DNA of 64,000 bases from Chamaelirium japonicum (lineage: Eukaryota > Streptophyta > Magnoliopsida > Liliales > Melanthiaceae), in the NCBI GenBank assembly GCA_947650365.1, contig CANTAL010000021.1, positions 186,001 to 250,000 on the forward strand, in the 5' to 3' direction. Position 1 is the first letter of the stretch; every line of letters begins with the position of its first letter. Both the position numbers and the translations under genes were made by a program. Under the pieces are notes generated by a model. The model saw only the letters and a program-made list of their open reading frames with translations, searched no databases and was not told the origin of the DNA. This document shows positions 34,795-45,744 of the stretch, in pieces.

Positions 34795-36236
34795 AGAAGA
34801 GAACAAAAAGATAAATAAAGAGAGAAGAGAGAAGAAGTCCTACTTCAGTCCATTCACCATGGTTATAGGTGTGAAGTAAGAAGAAATCTAAGTTCCAAAA
34901 CTCCACTTCTTAATAATATAATTAAATCTCTCATTTGTCTTCTCTCTTCTCCTATTGATTAGGGTTTCCCATAGATTGGTTAGGCCCTAAGTAAGCTTAC
35001 CCTATAAATAATATACGACCCCTTTAGAGTGGGGCACATTTGATGACTCTCCCTTTATCCCATCTCATAATACATTATCAGCACGAACATGTCAAGCCAA
35101 GCTGACCAGTCGTAAGAAAACGGAGAGAGAAACGAAGACAGAAGAAAGAGAAGAAGAAAGAAGAGAATGGAGAGATAAACGAAGATAGAAGAGAGAAGAA
35201 GTCCTGCACCAATCCATTGGCCATGGGATAGATTTGAAGTAAGAAGGAATCAAAATTCCAAAACTCTACTTCTTATTTTTTATATGACCCCTGATGATAA
35301 GGCACGTTTGACGGATCTCTCTTTCTCCGATCACACAACACGTTATCTACACGAACATGTCGAGCCTAGCCGACCAGTCACAAGAAAACGGAGAGAGAAA
35401 CAAAGACAGAAGGGAGAGAAGATAAGAAAAGAGAACAGAGAGATAAACGAAGAGAGAAGAAGTCCTGCTCCAGTACATTGGCCATGGGTATAGGAATAAA
35501 GTAAGAAGGAATCTGAATTCAAAAACTTCACTTCTCAATAATATAATTAAATATCTCTATTCTCTTCTCTCTGCTCCTATGGATTAGGATTTCCTATAGA
35601 TTGCTTAAGCCCTAAGTAAGTGTACCCTATAAATAATACATAACCCCTTTAGGGTAGGGCATGTTTAATGTCTCTATCTCTTTCTCCAAAATCACAACAC
35701 GTTATCAATACGAACATGTCGAGCCCAGCCGACCAGTCGCAAGAAAATGGAGAGAGAAACAGAGACAGAAGAGAGAAGAGAACAAAGAGATAAAAGAAGA
35801 GAGAAGAAGTCATGCTCCAGTCCATTGGCCATGGGTATAGGTGTAAAGTAAGATGGATTCTAAATTCCAAAACTCCACTTCTGTCCTCGTTTTTATCTCT
35901 GTTTTCTTGCGACTGGTCGGGTGGGCTCAATACGTTCATGCTGATAGTATATCTAGTTTAATTAAGAAGGAATCTAAATTCCAAAACTTCACTTCTTAAT
36001 AATATAATTAAATTTCTTCGTTCTCTTCTCTCTTCTCCTATAGATTAGGGTTTCTATTAAATTGCTTAGGCCCTAAGTAAGCTTACCCTATAAATAATAT
36101 TCAACCCCTTTAGGGTAGGGCACGTTTAATGACTCTCTCTTTCTCTCATCTCATAAGACTTACCTTATAAATAATATACGACCCCTTTAGGGTAGGGCGC
36201 ATTTGATGGCTTTCTCTTTCTCCCATCTTATAACAC
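34795..36236 (+). repeat. Module array, sense units (segmental duplicate B, right copy)
   Basis: Second copy of 7010-8455. Shared variants include GATTGGTTAGGCCC before TATA (34975 and 7182), GATGACTCTC followed by CTTTATCC (35043), GGAATCTGAATTC (35507), and the TATCTAGTTTAATTAAGAAG joint at 35950. TATA boxes lie near 34999, 35628, at 36089 and at 36166. Confidence 0.8.
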
Positions 36237-36240
36237 GTTA
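36079..36240 (+). promoter_or_regulatory. Tandemly doubled TATA/leader segment
   Basis: TATAAATA at 36089-36096 and 36166-36173, 77 bp apart, as at 8306/8383 in the paralogous segment. The joint here reads CATAAGACTTACC. Confidence 0.55.
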
Positions 36241-36357
36241 TCTTTTGTTTCTCTCCCAGTTTTCTTTGTTTCTCTCTCTTTCTCTTATAGTATAAAATAA
36301 AATAAATAATTATTAATAGAAAAGAGATAGAAAATTATTTTAAACTAGAGAGAGCAG
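36237..36357. repeat. Locus-specific insert, second copy
   Basis: Counterpart of 8456-8585: TATCTTTTGTTTCTC, TATAGTATAAAATAAAATAA and the TTATTTTAAACTAGAGAGAG stretch. Replaces PBSL. Confidence 0.65.
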
Positions 36358-38240
36358 GACTTCTTTTCTCTCCTCTCTTCATTTATCTTTCCATTCTCTT
36401 TTTTTTTTCTCCCATCTCATAACATATTATCAGTACGAATATATCGAGCCTAGCCGACCAGTCGCAAGAAAACAGAGAGAAAAACGAAGACAGAAGTAGA
36501 GTTTTTGAATTTAGATTTCTTTTTACTTCATACTTATACCCATGGCTAATGGACTGGAGCGGGACTTCTTCTCTCTTCTATCTTCGCTTATCTCTCCGTT
36601 CTCTTCTCTCTTCTTCTCTCTCTTCTGTCTTTGTTTCTCTCTCCATTTTTTTACGACTGGTCGGCTGGGCTCGATATATTCGTGTTGATAACGTGTTGTA
36701 AGATGGAAGAAAAAGAGGACCGTCAAGCGTGCCCCACCCTAAAGGTATCTTATATTATTTATAGGGTCAGCTTACTTAGGGCCTAAGCAGTTTATGAGAA
36801 ACCCTAATCCATAGGAGTGGTCCGACGGTGGATAGCAATCTGATCGAACGATCTCTCAACAGTTATAATTTTTTTATTTTTTTGAAGAAAAATGTAAAAT
36901 ATTTTTAAAGCAAACAAATTGAGTGTGCCTCATCCTTTCTTTACTTCCTATTATTTAATTAATTTAATTATTTAATAAATTAAATAGTTAAATAATTAAA
37001 TAACTAAATAAATATTTAATTATCTTCTCTCTTCTCACTTCATTTTATTACTATAATAATTAAGTGGAGTGTTGTTACTATTAATAGTTTAATTAAAACG
37101 AAGAGAGAAGAGAATTTACTATAATAATCATAGTAACGTTGAGATGATACTATTAAGAAGTGGAGTTTTAGAATTTAGATTTCTTTTTACTTCACACCTA
37201 TACCCGTGGGAATGGACTTGAGGAGGACTTCTTCTCTCTTCTCTTATATTTATCTTCGTTTAAATTATTTAATAATTTAAAAAATTTATAAATTAAGTTT
37301 TTAGTAAAATAATTAATTTAAAAAAACAAATTTTTTGCTTTAAAAATAACTAATATTTAAAACTAAAAAATTAAAACATTACAACTGTTATACGATCGTT
37401 CGATCAGATGGCTGCCCACCATCGGATCTCTCTAATGGATTAGGGTTTCCCATAGATTGCTTAGGCCCTAAGTAAGATAACCCTATAAATAAAATACGAC
37501 CCTTTTAGGGTGGAGTACGTTTGACGGCTCTCTTTTTCTCCCATCTCACAACACATTATCAGTACAAACATGTCAAGCCCCATGGAATCTAATTAAATAA
37601 ATATTTAATTAATTACAAAACTTCTTCTCTCTTCTCTCTTCGATATGTTCGTACTGATAATGTGTTTTGAGATGGAAGAAAGAGAGAGCTATCAAACATG
37701 CCCCACCCTAAAAGGGTCATATAATCTTTAAAGAAGAGAAAAGAGAACGGAGAGATAAACAAAGAGAGAAGAGAGAAGAACTCCTACTCTAGTCCATTGG
37801 CCACGGGTATAGTTATAAAGTAAGAAGGAAGCTAAATACTAAAACTCCACTTCTCAATATTTATACGACCCATCAGATCTCGACCAACTCTTCATTTATT
37901 ATACTTATTTAATCTCACAACACATTATCAGCACGAACATATTGAGTCCAGCCGACCAGTCATAAGAAAACGGAGAAAGAAACAAAGACAAAAGAAAGAG
38001 AAGAAGAGAACGGAGAGATAAACAAAGAGAAAAGAGAGAAAAAGTCCTACTTTGGTCCATTGGCCAGGGTATAGGTGTAAAGAAAGAAAGAATATAAATT
38101 CCAAAACTCCACTTCTGTCTTCGTTTCTCTCTTTGTTTTCTTATGACTGCTCGGCTCGGCTCGACATGTTCGTGTTGATAACGTGTTGTGAGATGGGAGA
38201 AAGAGAGAGCTATCAAATATGCCCTACCCTAAAGGGGTCG
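36358..38240. repeat. Module array, mixed strands (rest of duplicate B)
   Basis: Follows 8586-10470 joint by joint: sense PBSL/inverted TAIL (36495), antisense unit, truncated AT module (36820-37025), fold-back remnant (37075-37160), antisense TAIL, internally deleted sense AT module (37262-37420), sense TEL-LDR, switch at TAATTAAATAAATATTTAAT (37590), sense PUR-TAIL, LDR joined to ATCAGATCTC (37870), inversion joint at 38115 and the GGCTCGGCTCGACATG variant at 38152. Offsets stay near 27.77 kb. Confidence 0.8.
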
Positions 38241-39369
38241 TATAAATATTAAGAAGTAGAGTTTTGGAATTTATATTCCTTCTTACTTCACACCTATACC
38301 CATGGCCAATAGACTAGAGAGGCCATAGGTATATTATTTATTAGGTAAGATTACTTTGGGCCTAAGAAATCCCTGGGAGATTACTTAGGGCATAAGCAGG
38401 ACTTCTTTTCGTTTGTCTCCTTGTTTATCTCTCTGTTCTTTTCTCTCTTTCTCCCACCTCATAACACGTTATCTGTACTAACATATCGAGCCCAGCTGAC
38501 CAGTCACAAGAAAACAAAGAGAGAAGAGACGGCAAAAGAGAGAGAAGAAGAGAGAAAAGAACAGAAAGATTTAATTATATTATTGAGAAATAGAGTTTTG
38601 GAATTTAGATTCCTTCTTAATTCACACCTATACCCGTGGCGAATGGATTGGCGTAGAACTTCTTCTTTATTTTCTCTTCGTTTGTCTCTCTGTTCTCTTC
38701 TTTCTTTTCTGTCTTCGTTTCTCTCTCCGTTTTCTTTGTGACGGTCTGCTGGGCTTGACATATTCGTGCTGAATGAGAGATATTATTTAACTAATATTAT
38801 TTTTAGTCCTGCTCTATATTTAATCTCTTTTTAGTCATGCCAATGAACTAGAACAGGACTTTTTTTCTCTTCCCTTTTCATCTATCTCTCCGTTCTCTTC
38901 TCTCTTCTTCTCTTCCTCTTCTTCTCTCCCTCTTCTGTCTTTGTTTCTCTCTCTATTTTCATGCGACTGGTCGGCTGGGCTCGATATGTTCATACTGATA
39001 ACGTATTGTGAGATGGAAGAAAGAAAGAGCTGTCAAACGTGCTCCACCCTAAAGGGATAATATATTATTTTTAGGGAAAACTTACCTAGGACCTAAGCAA
39101 TCTATAGGAAACCCTAATCTATGGGAGAGATCTGACGGTGGATAACTATCCTTCTTACTTCACACCTATACCCGTGGTGAATGGACTAGAGCTGGACTTC
39201 TTTTCTCTTCTTCTCTTTCTAATTATCGGATAGCTGTCCACTATCGGATCTCTCCCATGGATTAGGGTTTCGCATAGATTGCATAGGCCCTAAGTAAGAA
39301 GAAGTTCTGCTCTAGTCCATTGGCCACGTGTATAGGTGTGAAGTAAGAAGAAATCTAAATTCGAAAACT
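38241..39369. repeat. Scrambled units
   Basis: 38241-38310 is an antisense TAIL cut at GACTAGAGA. 38310-38405 contains two broken TEL pieces (GGTAAGATTACTTTGGGCC and GATTACTTAGGGCATAAGC). A short sense PBSL joins an inverted TAIL. 38770-38840 is an AT patch holding TAGTCCTGCTC. 38840-39170 is antisense up to a TEL and AT-module start joined to a TAIL (39140). 39225-39369 is sense TEL joined to TAIL without PBSL. Confidence 0.65.
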
Positions 39370-39745
39370 CCACTTCTCAATAGTATCATCTCAACGTTAT
39401 TATAATTATCATATTAATGTTACTATAATTTTTTAAATTAAATTAAAATTTTATTTAATTATTAAATAATTAAATAATTAAATAATTTAGTTTTTAGTAA
39501 AATAATTAATTTATTTAATAATTTAAATATCTAATTATTTAATTAAATTTCTTATTTAATTTATTTATTATTATTTAATTATTAAATAATTAAATTAGGT
39601 AACTATTTAATTATTTAAATTATTTAATAAATAAATAATGATTTAATTATATAATTAATTTATTAATTTATTTTATTAGTTATTTTTTTAATTATTATTT
39701 TATTTTTTAAAAATTAAATAATTAGTTAATTATTTAAACGGAGTG
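39370..39745 (+). repeat. AT-rich module, sense, truncated
   Basis: Begins with TAGTATCATCTCAACGTTAT and the near-palindrome, followed by A/T words, and is cut near 39740 into CGGAGTGAGAG. It is duplicated in tandem about 1.35 kb further on (40740). Confidence 0.75.
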
Positions 39746-40739
39746 AGAGAACGTAGAGATAAATAATAGTGCCCCACCCTAAAGAAAATTTATAATAACA
39801 TTGATTATTTTAGGTTCATGCTTAGAAAAGAGAGAGCCGTCAAATGTGCCCCACCCTAAAGGGGTCCTATATTATTTATTGAGAAGTTGAGTTTTGGAAT
39901 TTAGACTCCTTCTTACTTCACACTACTTCATACTACTTCACACCTATACCCGTGGCTAATAGACTAGAGTAGGGTTTCTTCTCTCTTCACTTTTTGTTTC
40001 TCTCTCCGTTTTCTTATGACTGGTTAGCTGGGCTCGATATGTTCGTACTGATAACGTACTATGAGATAGGAGAAAGAGAGATCTGTCAAACATGCCCTAC
40101 CCTAATTTGATTTCTTCTTACTTCACACCTATATCTATGACCAATGGACTGGAGTAGGACTTTTTCTATTTCCTCTCTTCATTTATCTCTTTGTTCTCTT
40201 CTCTCTTTTTTGAGGAGTTTTGGAATTTAGATTCTTTCTTACTTCACACCTATACCCGTGGCTAATGAACTGGAGCAGGACTTCTTCTCTCTTCTCTCTT
40301 TATTTATGTCTCAGTTCTCTTATCTCTTCTTCTCGCTCTTTTGTCTTCATTTCGCTCTTTATTTTCTTGCGACTGGTCGGCTGGGCTCGACATCTTCATG
40401 CTGATAATATGTTATGATGTGGGAGAAAGAGAGTCATCAAACGTGCCCCACTCTAAAATGATAATATATTATTTATAGGGTAAGCTTACTTAGGACCTAA
40501 ACAATCTATGGGAAACCCTAATCCATGGGAGAAATCCGACGGTGGACAGTCATCCTTCTTACTTCACACCTATACCCGTGGTGAATGGACTGGAGCAGGA
40601 CGTCATCTCTCTTCTCTCTTCTTCTCTCTCTAATTATCGGATCACTATCTACCGTTGGATCTCTCCCATTGATTAGGGTTTCCTATAGATTGCTTAGGAC
40701 CTAAGTAAGATTACTCTATAAATAATTAGGACTGACCAG
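39746..40739 (-). repeat. Module array, antisense units of a 1.4 kb tandem duplication
   Basis: TAILs near 39885, 40110, 40205 and 40555. 40330-40739 repeats about 38930-39300: the GATAATATATTATTT variant (39056 and 40460, offset 1404), TTAGGACCTAA, the AT-start/TAIL joint ending in CATCCTTCTTAC and the TCTAATTATCGGATA/C joint back to sense. At 39920 ACTTCACACTACTTC is a small stutter of TAIL. Confidence 0.75.
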
Positions 40740-41450
40740 TCATCTCTACATTATTATGATTATCATAGTAATGTTACTATAATTTTTTTAATTAAATTAA
40801 TTATTTATTTAATTATTAAATATTTAAAATAATTTAATAATTTAAATAAATAAGTTTTTAGTAAAATAATTAATTTACTTAATTATTGAATTATCTAGTT
40901 ATTTAATTAAATTTATTATTTTATTTTATCTATCATTATTATATTAACAAATAATTCAATTAAGTAACTATTTAATTATTTAAATTATTAAATAAAGAAA
41001 TAATTATTTAATTATATAATTAATTTATTAATTTATTTTATTAATTATTTCTTTAATTATTATTTATCTTTATTTAAAATTTTATTTAGTGAAGAAATAT
41101 ATTAAATAGATTATTTACTTAAACAAATAAATAATTTACTTAAAAAAATTATTTTTTTATAATCATAATAACGTTGAGACGATTTAAATAACTAATTAAA
41201 GAAATAATGATTATTATAGTAATATTACTATAATTTAAAAAATTAAACTATGATAATTTAATAAATAGGGTTTCTATAATATTTCTTCGTATATTAGTTA
41301 AATTAATCATCTATTCAATATTAAATAAATTATTTATTTTACTAAATTCTTAATATTTAAATTATTTAAATTATTAAATTATTTAATAAATAAATAATTT
41401 AATTAAAAAAATTATAGTAGCATTACTATGATAATCTTAATAACGTTGAG
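40740..41450. repeat. Large AT-rich fold-back (two AT modules head to head)
   Basis: 40741 starts with a sense AT-module end (CATCTCTACATTATTATG). 41414-41450 is the antisense form of the same end (TAGTAGCATTACTATG ..AACGTTGAG). Near 41165-41225 there is a further AATCATAATAACGTTGAGAC copy, so three ends are present. TAGTGAAGAAATATATTAAAT (41085) is from the module interior. Read as one module plus an inverted second copy. Confidence 0.65.
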
Positions 41451-41890
41451 GTTATTATTTTTTAATTAAATTATAAATGAAGAGAGAAGAGAAGAGAAGT
41501 CCTGCTCCAGTCTATAAATAAAATAAATAAGCAATCTTCTATCTCACAATGTGTTTCAGCACGAACATGTCGAGCTCAGCCGACCAGTCACAAGAAAACG
41601 AAGAGAGAAACAAAGACAGAAGAGATAGAAGAAGAGAGAAGAGAACGGAGAGATAAACGAAGAGAGAAGAACTTCTGCTCCAGTCCATTGGCCATGGGTA
41701 TAGGTGGGAAGTAAGAAGGAATCTAAATTCCAAAACTCCACTTCTCAATAGTATCATCTCAACGTTATTATGATTATCATATTAAATTCTCTTCTCTCTT
41801 TGTTTTAATTTAACGATTAACTTAATTAAAAAAATTATTATAGCATTATTATGATATATGATTATTTAACTAATTATAACGTTGAGGTGA
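41451..41890. repeat. Sense unit and short fold-back
   Basis: Fragments of PUR and of the second AT module type (TAAATAAGCAATCTTCTATC, 41520-41540), then a short sense PBSL-PUR-TAIL unit (41555-41740). A fold-back of the 21711 type follows, 41741-41890, with a degenerate right arm. Confidence 0.65.
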
Positions 41891-42110
41891 ATGAAGAGAA
41901 GTAGAAGAAAAAAGACCTATATTTAATTGATTGGAGGTAGAAGAGATATAAATATGGATTAGGTATGAATATTATTTATAAGAGATATTTAAATTCTGAT
42001 TAATTGATTGCAGGACTTCTTCTCTCTTCCCTATTCTCTCTTCTCTCTTCTTTCTTCAATATGTTCATACTGATGACGTATTGTAAGATAATTTAATATT
42101 TAATAATTCT
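41891..42110. other. Diverged stretch with few recognisable modules
   Basis: GATGAATGAAGAGAAGTAG-like purine sequence, GACCTATATTTAATTGATTG, AGATATAAATATGGATTAGG and TTATAAGAGATATTTAAATTC, with TTAATTGATTGCAGGACTTC returning to a TAIL fragment. Words from TEL and AT modules can be guessed, but the order is lost. TTTAATTGATTG and TTAATTGATTG form a short direct repeat (about 41935 and 41999). Not coding. Confidence 0.45.
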
Positions 42111-43382
42111 CTCTGTGTTTATCTCTCTGTTCTCTTCTCGCTTTCTCCCACCTCACAACACGTTATTAGCATGAACATATCGAGCCCAACCGACCAGTCA
42201 TAAGAAAACAAAGAGAGAAACAAAGACAGAAGAGAGAGAAGAAGAGAGAAGAGAACGGAGAGATAAACGAAGATAGAAAAGAGAGAAGAAAACATAAGAG
42301 AACGGAGAGATAAACAAAGATAGAAGAGAGAAGAAGTCCTGCTCCAGTCCATTCGCCACGGGTATAAGTGTGAAGTAAGAAGGATAGTTGTCCACCATCG
42401 GATCTCTCTCATGGATTAGGGTTTCCCATAGATTGCTTAGGCCTATCCTATAAATAATATATGACCCTTGTAGAGTGGGGCATATTTGACGGCTCTCTCT
42501 TTCTCCCATCTCACAATACGTTATCAGTACGAACATATTGAGCCGAGTCGACCAATCAAAAGAAAACGGGAAGAGAAACAAAGACAGAAGTAGAGTTTTA
42601 TAATTTATATTCTTTTTTACTTCACACCTAAATCCGTGGCGAATGGACTCGAACAAAACTTCTTCTCTCTTCTATCTTCGTTTATCTCTCTGTTCTCTTC
42701 TCTCTTGTTCGCTCTCTTCTATCTTTGTTTCTCTATCTATTTTCTTGTGACTGGTCGCCTGGGCTCAACATGTTCATGCTGATATGTAGTCTGAGATGAG
42801 AGAAGAAAAGAGAAAAGAGAAGTAAGAAGGAATCTAAATTCCAAAACTCCACTTCTCAGTATTTATATGACCCTTTTATGGTAGCACACGTTTGACGACT
42901 CTCTCTTTCTCACATCTCACAACACATTATCAGCACGAACAAATCGAGCCCAACCGATTAGTCATAAGAAAACAGAGAAAGAAATAAAGATAGAGGCAGA
43001 GTTTTGGAATTTAGATTCCTTTTTACTTTACACCTATACTTCACATGGATATAGGTATAAATTAAGAAGGAATCTAAATTCCAAAACTCCATAGAAGAGA
43101 GAAAAGAAGATAAAAGAGAGAACGAAGAGATAAACGAAGACAGAAAAGAGAGAAGAAAAAAGAAAAGAACGGAGAGATAAACGAAGATAGAAGAGAGAAG
43201 AACACCTATTCTATTCCATTGACCACGGGTATAGGTGTGAAGTAAGAAGGAATCTAAATTCCAAAAGTTCACTTCTGTCTTCGTTTCTCTCTCCATTTTC
43301 CTGTGGCTGGTCAGCTGGGCTCGACATGTTCATGCTGATAACGTATTGTGAGATGGAAGAAAGAAAGAAGAGAATAGAGACA
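42111..43382. repeat. Module array, mixed strands
   Basis: Sense 42111-42595 (two PURs joined without TAIL near 42285; TEL with TATA near 42437), antisense 42596-42820, sense 42821-42990, then PBSL joined to an inverted TAIL that is cut at ACCTATACTTCAC and meets a sense TAIL (about 43030), forming a short inverted pair. Sense PUR-TAIL and an inversion joint at 43272 follow. Confidence 0.7.
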
Positions 43383-44570
43383 TAAATATGATAAGCTTAA
43401 ATTAAATAAAATTTATTAAACATATTATTAATAATTTAATTTAATAAATAACATAATAGATATTTAAATAATTTGAATTTATTTAAAAATTTAATTAACT
43501 AGTTATTTAATTATATTTTTAGTATTAATAATATAAAATAAACTAATTAAATAAATATTAAGAGAGAAGAGAAACGAAGTCCTGCTCCAGTCCATTCGCC
43601 ATGGGTATAGGTGTGAAGTAAGATGGAATCTAAATTGCAAAATTCCACAGAAGAGAGAGAAGAAAAGAGAAAAGAAACAGAGAGATAAATAAAGAGAGAA
43701 GAAGTCCTACTCCAGTCAATTGGCCATGGGTATAGGTATGATATAGGAAGGAATCTAAATTCTAAAACTCCACAAAAGAGTGAGAAGAAGAGAAAAAAAA
43801 ACAAAGAGAGAAACAAAAATAGAAGAGAGAGAAGAAGAGAGAAGAGAACATAAAGATAAATAAAGAGAGAAGAGAGAAGAAGTCCTGCTCCAGTCCATTA
43901 GCCACGGGTATAGGTGTGAAGTAAGAAAGAATCTAAATTCCAAAACTCCACTTCGCAATAGTATTATCTCGATGTTATTATGGTTATCATAGTAATGTTA
44001 CAATAATTTTTTTAATAAATTAACTATTTATTTATTTATTAAATTTTTTAAATAATTTAATAATTAAGTTTTTAGTAAAATAATTAATTAAATATAATTG
44101 TTATAGTATAAATAGTTATTTAATTATCTAAATAAAATAAATTATTGCAAATTAGAGTTTTTGAAATTTAGATTCCTTCTTACTTCACACCTATACCCTT
44201 GGCCAATGGACTGGAGCATGACTTTTTCTTTCTTTATTTATCTCTTTGTTCTCTTTTCTCTTCTTTTCTCTTTTCTGTGGAGTTTTGAAATTTAGATTCC
44301 TACTTACTTCATACCTATACCCGTGGCGAATGGACTAGGTAGGACTTCTTATCTCTTCTCTCTCAATATTTATTTAATTAGTTTACTTTATATTGTTAAT
44401 ATTAAAAAAATAATTAAATAACTAGATAATTAAATAATTAAATTAATTAATTATTTTACTAAAAACTTAATTATTAAATTATCTAATTATTAAATTATTT
44501 AATAATTAAATAAATAATTATAGTAATATTACTATAATAATCATAATAACGTTGAGATGATACTATTGAG
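43383..44570. repeat. Long fold-back with 61 bp AT arms
   Basis: The left arm 43499-43560 and right arm 44365-44425 are reverse complements with about five mismatches. The loop holds, in order, sense TAIL-PUR pieces (43561-43960), a truncated sense AT module (43960-44150) and antisense TAILs (44155, 44275), so the loop is itself partly palindromic. Flanked by more A/T words and an antisense AT-module end (44520-44565). Confidence 0.65.
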
Positions 44571-45744
44571 AAGTGGAGTTTTGGAATTTAGATTTTTTCT
44601 TACTTCACACCTATATCCATGAAGAATGGAGTAAAGAAAGACTTCTTCTCTCTTCTCTCTTCGTTTATTTCTTCGTTCTCTTTTCTTTTCTTCTCTCTCT
44701 TATATCTTTGTTTCTCTCTATATTTTCTTCTCTCTTCTGTCTTTGTTTCTTTTTCTTATAGATTGTTTAGGCCCTAAGTTAGCTTACCCTATAAATAATA
44801 TACGACCCCTTTAGGGTGGGGTATGTTTGATGGCTCTCTCTTTCTCCTATCTCAAAACACATTATCAGCATGAACATATCGAGCCCAACCGATCAGTCAC
44901 AAGAAAACGAAGAGAGAAACGAAGATAAAAGAAAGAAAAGAAGAGAGAAGAGAACGGAGAGATAAACAAAGAGAGAAGACAGAAGAAGATAGAAGAGAAC
45001 AGAGAGATAAACGAAGAGAGAAGAGAGAAGAAGTCCCACTCCAGTCCATTGACCATGGGTATAGGTGTGAAGTATGAAGGAATCCAAATTCCAAAACTCT
45101 ACTTGTTAATATTTATATGACCCCTTTATAGTGGGGCCCGTTTGACGGCTCTCCCTTTCTCCCATCGCATAACACGTTATCAGTATGAACCTATTGAGCC
45201 CAGTCGACCAGTCGTAAGAAAACAAAAAAAGAAACGATGACAGAAGTGGAGTTTTGGAATTTAAATTCCTTCTTACTTCACACCTATACCCGTGGTTAAT
45301 GGACTGGAGTAGGACTTCATCTCTCTTCTCTCGTCGTTTATCTCTTTATTCTCTTATCTCTCTTCTGTCTTTATTTCTCTCTCCGTTTCTTATGAGTGGT
45401 CGGTTGGGCTCGATATATTCCTGCTAATAACATGTTATGAGATGGGAGAAAGAAAGAGCCATCTAACGTGCCCTACCCTAAAGGGGTCGTACATTATTTA
45501 TATGGTAAGTGTTGTGAGATGGGAGAATGAGAGAGCCATCAAACATGCCCTACCCTAAACAGGTCGTATAAATATTGAGAAGTAGAGATTTAGAATATAG
45601 ATTCCTTCTTACTTTACACCTATACCCGTGGCCAATGGACTAGAGCAGGACTTCTTCTCTCTTTGTTTATCTCTCCGTTCTATTCTCTCTTCTTCTCTCT
45701 CTTCTGTCTTTGTTTCTCTCTGTTTTTTTTATAATCATATATTA
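44571..45744. repeat. Module array, mixed strands
   Basis: Antisense TAIL (44573) to 44755, sense 44757-45243 (TATA near 44792; a doubled PUR at 44970-45020), inversion joint at 45243, then antisense units. LDR-TEL at 45440-45510 is cut and joined to GTGTTGTGAGATGGG. 45725-45744 has a short A/T break. Confidence 0.75.
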
